NCBI GenBank assembly: GCA_911728455.2 | Contig: OU452223.1 | Span: forward strand, 9,260,174-9,324,173 | Source: Marthasterias glacialis | Lineage: Eukaryota > Echinodermata > Asteroidea > Forcipulatida > Asteriidae | DNA length: 64,000 bases | Direction of reading: 5' to 3' | In this document: positions 58,101 through 64,000 of the stretch, piece by piece | How the letters are laid out: each line of letters begins with the position of its first letter | Numbering within the stretch: the stretch's first letter is position 1 | Made by a program: the position numbers and the translations under genes | Notes under the pieces: generated by a model | Seen by the model: the letters and a program-made list of their open reading frames with translations, nothing else | Told to the model about the DNA's origin: nothing | The model's database searches: none

Positions 58101-61100
58101 ATCGGAAATTACACAAAAATTGCATCTCCAAAGACTTGCCACAAAATGTGAGTAAAATTAAGACCTTTTTATGTCCTTGTGTGGGTGAAACGAAGCGTTA
58201 GACGGCATGTGTATGGTCTGTGTATTCTGTGTATGAATGACTGGGCAACCTTCGGTCTGGTGGTCCGAAATTACATAATGGACATTTCACTATTCACTAT
58301 TTTGCAAGAAATTTGTATGTTGTTCAAACAATTTACATTTTATTGTCATGTCCGACAATTCCGAGACAATAATCCCGTCAGGCTGGTCGCAAAAAATGGA
58401 AGATTCCCGGACGGGTGGCAACTGGTGAATGACATTACCAGAAAAATAACTCAACATTTGTCTTTCTCCTTTCCATGTGCAGTATGATAACCATGTCGTT
58501 CGACGGAAGGGGAGCGCCAATCCATACGCCTATGCTCAGACAGCGGGCAACGAGTTTCCTAACATGCCCTTGTACTCGGCCACCTTTGGAGGTGGAGCTC
58601 AGGAGCCTGAACGGTCTCACAGACAAGGTAAAAAAAAATTGGAACAACTTGGTATTATTTTGATTATAAAACCAAAGATAGAATTGCTGTGACTTACGAA
58701 CCTCTTCCTTGAACCTAAGGTCTTTAAATCTCCCTCTACAGGAGTATATTGCATACTTCTTCAGGAAGCTGTGCAATAGACCTTTATCATGGTGCGGACA
58801 TCTTGATTTTTCTCCAATTCAAACCAATGTAACCAAACCGAGGCTGGAAGGGCAAAAAGTCTGGTTCCTTTTTGTACAGTGAATATTAGCATCTATTACT
58901 GCTATTTGATACAGGGAACATGACCAAGATGGTGGCAGCATGATAGAGGTCTATTACCTTCAGCAGCAGTTTCTGTTGTTAATATTTTATTTTGTCGACG
59001 AATTCTAGCGGGTGGTGAAACTTCTCTTTGATTTATGCTCAATTGCTGATTTGATCCACCAGATTATAAAAGATAATTTTGAAGCTTTAGTAAAAAAATA
59101 AATAAATAAATAAAAAAAAAATTACTTTTATTTAGCACTAAAAGTTGGATAGTAAGTAAAGTTAAATTATACGTAAAAGCCATGGGTGAAGGGTACTTAT
59201 ATTTCGATTTTTCCGGCAAAAGAATCCCACCAGGGGGACGTGATCAAAAAAACAAAAACAAAACTGGGGGCAACTGGTTAAGGGGGGCCCAGACCCCATT
59301 CCATATACGCTTCACACTCCGCGCTTGCCACTTGTCTTTGAAAGACCCAGCATTCCCTGGCAAAAGTGTGTTCCAGCAGGCCTTCTAATGGCTAATGTTC
59401 CACAGTCTGCAGTCCACTATTTACATGCAATGCGGCGACTTTAACCGTTGATAAAGTTGACTCTGTACTTGAGTTTACTTGTACGATGCTTGAATTTGGC
59501 AAGCTGCTAATCATTTTTCAGAGAGAGAGAGAGAGAAGTTTGGCAGAGCTAGAGCAGAGGTTGTTTGACTTGGGAGATCAAGGGCACTGATAAAGCACAT
59601 TATGACTGTAGTATGTGAATTAAGGCAACGCTGGCTGGAGTATCCATTACATATTTGCTGTGCGATAACTCCCCATGATAAAATCAACTTTGCTTTGTGG
59701 AGTTGTTTTTCCATAACTTATCCTGCTGTTTTAACTACTGCCGCAGAGTAGATTGGGAAATTGGGACTCAACCTAATTCAGATAGTTTTTGCAAAGATAG
59801 TTTGAGTGGACAATCACAGTTGATTATGATTAGAGCTGTGAATAACTGAACTTAATTATTAGTAGTCTCCAAGAGTGAAAGTTACTGTACTTCAGTCATT
59901 TCTAAATCAAATTAAATGTATTAATAGGGGATGGTCCAGCACTTTTTTTTTCTTTTCTTTTTCCTTATTTTTGAGCTGGAAGGGAGGTGTTTGAAACCCT
60001 GCAAACTCTCTCCCCCCCCCCCCCCTTCCCCCTCTCTCTCCACCAGGCAGCAGGCCTCTGTACAATATACTTAATGCTTTCCAAGTTATGCAAAAACACA
60101 ATCCAAACGGACCTTGGGTGTGAATCTTAATGACGACCCTCCGCATTTCGAGGAAGGTTCTGAGTGATACTGTGCTTTGTTACATCAATGTGGGGGGGGG
60201 GGTAAAAAAAAAGATCAGTATTATTTTTAACAAACCATGCACTTCTCTTCACCAGTTGTGCCAGGAATCTTCCATTTATTCCTGTCCAGCCTGACGGGAT
60301 CATTTTCTTGGAATTACCGGAATCATTTTTCTTGCTGGCGCAAAGAAACCTTGACTTTGACAAAGCCAAGAGAAGAAAGATTCTCTTTATAGCATTGGGA
60401 TTTTTTATTTCTCTATTGAGAAAATGTCAAAGTCACGCATCGTTAATTGGAAAAACCTTGGCTGTGAGCTACAGCCGAGGGTTGTTCCTCAATCTAGAAA
60501 CCAAGGCTGGAAACTCGATTCACTCTGACTTAGCTCCATTGAGCCGAAATACAATGAATAAACAATGGTGGATACCTCTTGATGTCTCGAAAAGGACAAA
60601 GGTCTGGAATTGGGGATTACACAATAACCCCTGCATAATGAGCGCAATGTTTAACACCATTTGTCAAATTTTGTATGGGTGAAAAGCAGTGCCGTAACTA
60701 GGGTAAAATTTTAGGGGTGCATAAAGGTGGTGCACCAATTTTCCTAGGGGGGCATTTTGGCCAATGAAAAATGTAGTTTCCGTTTGTAATTTTCATAAAC
60801 AAGCCTTTTTTCAGTGTTTTCTGGCGTGTTGACGTAAAAAAAAATACATTATGTTTGTAAATAAATAAAAATAGTTTAAAAAACATCGAAGTTGCTACGT
60901 AAATGCTCATAAAATGTTACATTTCATTCTGGTAATGTTTAATCTAAAAAGTCCAGATTTCAAATGGGGGGGCACGGGGGGGGGGGGGGGGGGGGGGGGT
61001 GGGGGGGGGGGTTCGGACTTCAGTTGGGGGGGCACGTGCCCCCCCGCCCCTTAGTTACGCCACTGGTGAAAAGAAGTGTTGCACAATGAGTACATACTCT

Positions 61101-61477
61101 ATGCACGCTCGGAAACAAAATATCCAGGATGACCGTTTTTATTGTTTTCCGATTTTACACAGTGGCATGTTTACATGATCTCCATTTGCTGGCTTGGACA
61201 ATATTTTCGTGTATACAGGTCATGCGGCATCTACCGGTTGATGAGATAAGTTTCCTGTGCGAGTTTTATTTTGTTTTTTTGGATTAATCGATTTTTCCTC
61301 GTTCACTTTGCAGAGTTCCAAAGTGCGAATTCACACCCCAGAACTGCAATGTACAACTCACCGACACAGAATACGTCCCGAACCACAACTCATGCAAACA
61401 ACAGCCAACCGACGAAACGCTCAGCACTGTCGTCTGTCCGGAGCAGAGCTGCACGCCCCAAATCTTCTGTTCGGTAA
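52126..61477 (+). CDS. ZC2HC1-family protein, two C2HC zinc fingers (six exons; start missing)
   Basis: Exons 52126-52199, 53895-54029, 55227-55365, 57400-57566, 58483-58627 and 61314-61477, stop TAA at 61475-61477. All junctions are GT-AG and the phases agree; 274 residues are visible. Finger 1 is split by an intron: CAVC in the first exon and HETVC in the next (C-x2-C-x11-H-x3-C). Then RRKVFDSGKQRL, THWRERHLDFVNSIRSAR and a six-proline stretch (LPPPPPPS), then finger 2, CPHCTRSFSRTAAERHISFC, with identical spacing. This order matches ZC2HC1A/B (FAM164) proteins, poorly understood proteins that bind zinc. The C-terminal Ser/Thr/Arg-rich tail ends PKSSVR. The first visible exon begins in phase 1, so at least one short 5' exon lies upstream and was not located. 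It may lie left of the satellite. Confidence 0.88.
52200..53894 (+). other. Intron of the ZC2HC1-like gene
   Basis: Contains a SINE/LINE tail-like piece at about 52690-52780 (AAATTTGTACAGCACCATTT ... GGCGCTGG) and two tracts near 53460 and 53610 sharing CACACCGATG and ACTCGGTACT words, suggesting a local duplication. T and G runs at 52510-52545. Confidence 0.45.
54130..54497. mobile_element. CCCAGCTCAA-type inverted-repeat element, best copy
   Basis: TTAAAGCCCCAGCTCAACAT to ATGTTGAGCTGGGGCTTTAA is a near-perfect inverted pair of about 22 bases. The interior includes TTCCATTCTTTGCACAAATC and TCTCACTGAGACAAAAAC. It serves as the reference for the copies at 7790, 17348 and 19985. 368 bp, in a ZC2HC1-like gene intron. 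Confidence 0.85.
54640..55010 (+). mobile_element. 5'-truncated LINE 3' end
   Basis: One frame encodes LSRVWNTLPRDIIQTSPFQQ then CFKSNLKTFFVKQ, matching the LINE tail at 32390-32890 residue by residue. It ends with GGTATAAATGTTTGAATATTATTATTATT. Inserted in sense in an intron. Confidence 0.75.
55735..56520. other. Intron; uncertain minus-strand open frames
   Basis: A decayed CCCAGCTCAA-family fragment at about 55735-55800. Minus-strand frames at 56089-56370 and 56264-56518 show no family I know, and may be a retroelement relic. Confidence 0.25.
56782..57124 (-). mobile_element. tRNA-derived SINE, second subfamily
   Basis: On the minus strand: head GGCAGGTCATGGCTGAGCGG (from 57124), B box GGGTTCAAATCCCGGTC, GACACTTGTGTTCTTGAGCA, then a body unlike 24100-24520 (GGGTATAAATGGGTACCTGC) and a tail with TTATTATTATC. 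It lies just left of the exon at 57400. Confidence 0.85.
57695..58230 (+). repeat. Diverged dispersed repeat, copy A
   Basis: Shares, in order, CCAGTTGCTGCCAGGA, GGCGGGATTCTTTTGGA, GAATCTTTTTTCTT, GCCAAGAGAACAGAGATTCT, TTGAGAAAATGTCA and TTGAGCTGAAATACAATGAAT with copy B at 60225. It ends with TGGGTGAAACGAAGCGTTAG, the empty version of the hAT site in copy B. Confidence 0.7.
58776..58955. mobile_element. AATAGACCTTTATCATG-type palindromic MITE
   Basis: AATAGACCTTTATCATGGTG is mirrored at the right by CATGATAGAGGTCTATT. 180 bp between the exon at 58483 and the last exon. Confidence 0.75.
59185..59300 (-). repeat. Diverged dispersed repeat, inverted fragment
   Basis: GGCAAAAGAATCCCACCAGG...GGCAACTGGTTAAGG is the reverse complement of the start of copy A (CTTAACCAGTTGC...GGCGGGATTCTTTT). 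Confidence 0.6.
60225..61080 (+). repeat. Diverged dispersed repeat, copy B, split by a hAT MITE
   Basis: Matches copy A (57695-58230) from CCAGTTGTGCCAGGAATC to TGTATGGGTGAAAAG, is interrupted at 60687-61065, and resumes with AAGTGTTGC. A 124-codon open frame (60308-60682) arises within it but copy A lacks that frame, so it is probably not a gene. Confidence 0.65.
60687..61065. mobile_element. hAT-type MITE with 8-bp duplication and long G run
   Basis: CAGTGCCGTAACTAGGGTAA to CTTAGTTACGCCACTG, flanked by the exact duplicate GTGAAAAG (60679-60686 and 61066-61073). 379 bp, no transposase. A run of over 30 G, broken once by T, sits at 60974-61012. Confidence 0.9.
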
Positions 61478-62745
61478 AAGCAAAAGTTTGATTTACAATG
61501 CAGTGTACCATTGAGTTTGCTCCATAGAGGGGCCATTTCTCACGGTGCGTAGATGCTGTGCTAGTCATACCATTAATGTGCATTTATTTATTTTGGAAGA
61601 TCACGTTCAGCTTTGAAAAAAAAATGAAGCTAATGTAGTGAAACCCGGGGCTGCGGCAACACAGCTGAAGAGGGGGGTTGGTCACCAATTTATTTGGGAC
61701 GAGTGTGTATTATAAACAGGATAAAATTAGACTCAAGTTCACGATTGGAGGTCTGATTCAAATGTTCATTCGATGATTTATTGGAGATCACAGTTAATCA
61801 GTTCAATTGGAGAATAATTTCACAATAATCAGTTAATAGCAGTAACAGGACAATCTTCAATACATCAGTGGCAAATCCTCAAAGCTCAAGTATCACCAAT
61901 CCAATTAATTAGCAAAATAATAATAATCCCTTGGTGCGATGCACATGAATTTAATCTACCACTTCATCTGAAACAAAGTAAACATTTATAACCATACACA
62001 CCTTGTGAGACAAATGATACAGTATACATGGAATATGTATATGTACTACTATTATAATAATTACATGTGGTACGACGCACAATGGCGATCACAGGTCGGA
62101 CGGCATGCACAACGCACATGGGTTTGACAGACACTATGCAAGGCATGGCAGCATACAGCAGCAAATAACGCACACATGCGTGTGCATGGGAAAACCAGCC
62201 ATGCCAAAGAATAACATGAAACAAATGTCCTGGACTATCTCTCATTTGGCAAGAAACAGAAGTACATTTAAACTCACCACAGGCTCCGGAATTATCCTAC
62301 GGCCACTTTAGGGGAATTTCATGTTGCCCAAGCAGCATAAAATAGAAAAATGGAGCGCAAAAAGTGCTGCTGAACTGCTCTCGTTGAGCTTCAACCAAAG
62401 AGAGAGAGTTTTATCCCGCTCGCGCAGTGCGATCGTACAACATCAACACTTATCAGTCCGCCTACCAAATAGTAGAGGTCTACAAATACTGTATCCTGAG
62501 CATAACACAATAGATTGTACTAAGAAGTTACATCGTACTTCCAAAGAAAAGTTACATGAGTTTACATGACAAAGAAGGTACAATCTATATTAATATTATA
62601 AAAACTAAGGATCTACTTTCAAAGAAAATGGATTTGGGGTCAGCCTCGAAGTGAGTAAACGTCACCAGATCATATGCAAACGAGTCAAGATAAAAATAGA
62701 TCTTGTATCCAGGGATGCGTAAAAAGAGCTTTCTCCACACTAAAG
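61478..62745. other. Downstream of the ZC2HC1-like gene, nothing recognised
   Basis: 3' UTR must start here; no clear AATAAA close to the stop stands out. AT-rich with scattered AATAATAA words. Confidence 0.35.
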
Positions 62746-62749
62746 TTTG

Positions 62750-63010
62750 TGGAGTGTCGTGGCCGAGTGGTCTAGTCCGCTGAACTTCATTTCAGTAGTT
62801 TTCAGAATACTTCATGTCCATGCCTAGTTAGTTGCGACACTTGTGTCCTTGAGCAAGACACTTTACCATAATTGCTTTGCCCTTCGGATGGGACGTTAAG
62901 CCGTATGTCTTGTGTACTAGGATGGGTAGTGCACGTAACAGAACCCAGAACACTTGTCATGAAAGAGTAGGGTTTGACCCCGGTGTTTCCGGTTCAGATA
63001 GCAAGCAGAA
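62750..63010 (+). mobile_element. tRNA-derived SINE
   Basis: Head GTCGTGGCCGAGTGGTCTAG (A box), a decayed B-box region, then ACACTTGTGTCCTTGAGCAA and GGATGGGACGTTAAGCCGTA. Same family as 24100-24520, less complete at the tail. Confidence 0.75.
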
Positions 63011-63597
63011 ATTATACAAAGATTACACCAAATAAGTTCACACCTTAAAAATACAGGAGAAAAAAAAGAAAATAAGACAAGCAAAGTAAAAAAGAACTGG
63101 TGTATTGAATGTAGAGACAACCTGGGAAGCTCATAATGGGGGAGGTGCAAGAAACAGTTTACATGTTAATGCCCCTCTGAGCAGTAGCATTGAATGGCAT
63201 TGGATACAAAGGGTTGTCTGGAGCAACTATGAGAGGTACGTGGAACACGGAGACGTAAGCCAGATCTATTGAATAAAGAGCGTATAAAAAAAAGCAGAAT
63301 GAGAGCGTATGCCCTCTGTTGGCAAAATCTAATAGTGCGTTCAGCGATAACGTAAAAAAAGAAACCTTGTAATTGGTGTGATAACTAGGACTTGTTATCA
63401 GTGCATGCGCTGTAAAAAAGAAATTCCCAGAAGGTTTAAGAAACGTTACCGCTGGTGCGCACACTAAATCTGGGTTCAGTTCATTGACACAGAGTTCCTT
63501 AGAAACTTTAGCTTTTTTTCAGCTGAAAAAACAACACGTGTATGTTTTGTTTTAATAAAATGAAAACATGTAGGATACCCTGGACAAATGAAAGGAT
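63011..63597. other. Intergenic, nothing recognised
   Basis: Short open frames and A-runs only. Confidence 0.35.
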
Positions 63598-63775
63598 CGT
63601 TTGTTTGTTTGTTTGTTTGTTTGTTTAATTGTTTGTTTTTTTGTTGGGTTGTTTGTTTGTTTGTATGTTGGGTTGGTTGGTTGTTTGTTTGTTGGGTTGT
63701 TTGTTTGTTTGTTGGTTTGTTTGTTTGGGTTGTTCGTTTGTTTGTTGGGTTGTTTGTTTGTTTGTGTTTTTTGCA
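63598..63775. repeat. (GTTT)n microsatellite with GGGTTG interruptions
   Basis: About 178 bp of GTTTGTTT units with TTGGGTTG insertions. The open frames it creates (Lys/Gln/Asn- or Phe/Val/Cys-rich) are artefacts. Confidence 0.9.
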
Positions 63776-64000
63776 GGCTGAAAGTAAAACTCAAAATGCC
63801 ATGATAAAGACACAGTATTTTGAAGACACTGAGTCACATGGGTGGTCATGTTATCACCATTTTTGTGGACTCCAAATTTTGCCACTCGGCGCCCGCTCGC
63901 ATTAAATTTCCAAACTTTTTGATTTCTTACAATCTCATCCCTCTGGGAGTGTGCTGCCCCAATAGCCAAATATTTGCACATATAGCTAATCAATCACAGG
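63776..64000. other. Window end, nothing recognised
   Basis: No gene or repeat recognised in the last 225 bases. Confidence 0.35.

Noticed and set aside
60308..60682. 124-codon open frame as a gene
   Set aside because: It lies in a repeat whose other copy (57695-58230) has no matching frame, and it is in an intron of the ZC2HC1-like gene.
63552..63993. Asn/Gln/Lys- or Val/Cys-rich proteins from the GTTT repeat
   Set aside because: Low-complexity translation of a microsatellite on both strands.

Overview
This window is animal nuclear DNA: genes are split by GT-AG introns, and the spaces between them are packed with transposon remnants. The protein families and the repeat types suggest a marine invertebrate deuterostome. 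An echinoderm is my best guess, from general familiarity and not from any search. I read four protein-coding genes by following splice phases by eye.

Layout. (1) 1-1409, + strand: the last two coding exons of a BRCT-domain protein that resembles the C-terminus of DNA ligase IV. (2) About 9930-20480, - strand: a complete seven-exon gene for a tamalin/CYTIP-type PDZ scaffold of about 257 residues. (3) 28590-39590, + strand: a complete four-exon gene of 764 residues with a signal peptide, an IgGFc-binding-protein N-terminal-type domain, a Ser/Thr-rich mucin-like stalk, one transmembrane helix and a short cytoplasmic tail. (4) 52126-61477, + strand: six exons of a ZC2HC1-family protein with two C2HC zinc fingers and a proline tract. 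Its starting exon was not found. The genes do not form a pathway or operon.

The rest is mostly mobile DNA. It includes hAT-type elements with exact 8-base target duplications, a TTAA-flanked piggyBac-like element, TA-flanked palindromic MITEs, tRNA-derived SINEs, 5'-truncated LINE tails and several inverted-repeat families without a name I know. Some are nested, and related empty sites elsewhere in the window confirm two insertions. A 44-bp satellite of about 50 copies with an inverted arm (49600-52043) lies just upstream of the first visible zinc-finger exon.

The most unusual items are the membrane-anchored IgGFc-binding-type receptor, the foldback satellite, the nested insertions, and inverted-repeat elements carrying CTCF-like or nuclear-receptor-half-site-like motifs. 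No CRISPR, rRNA gene, functional tRNA gene or prokaryotic feature was seen.
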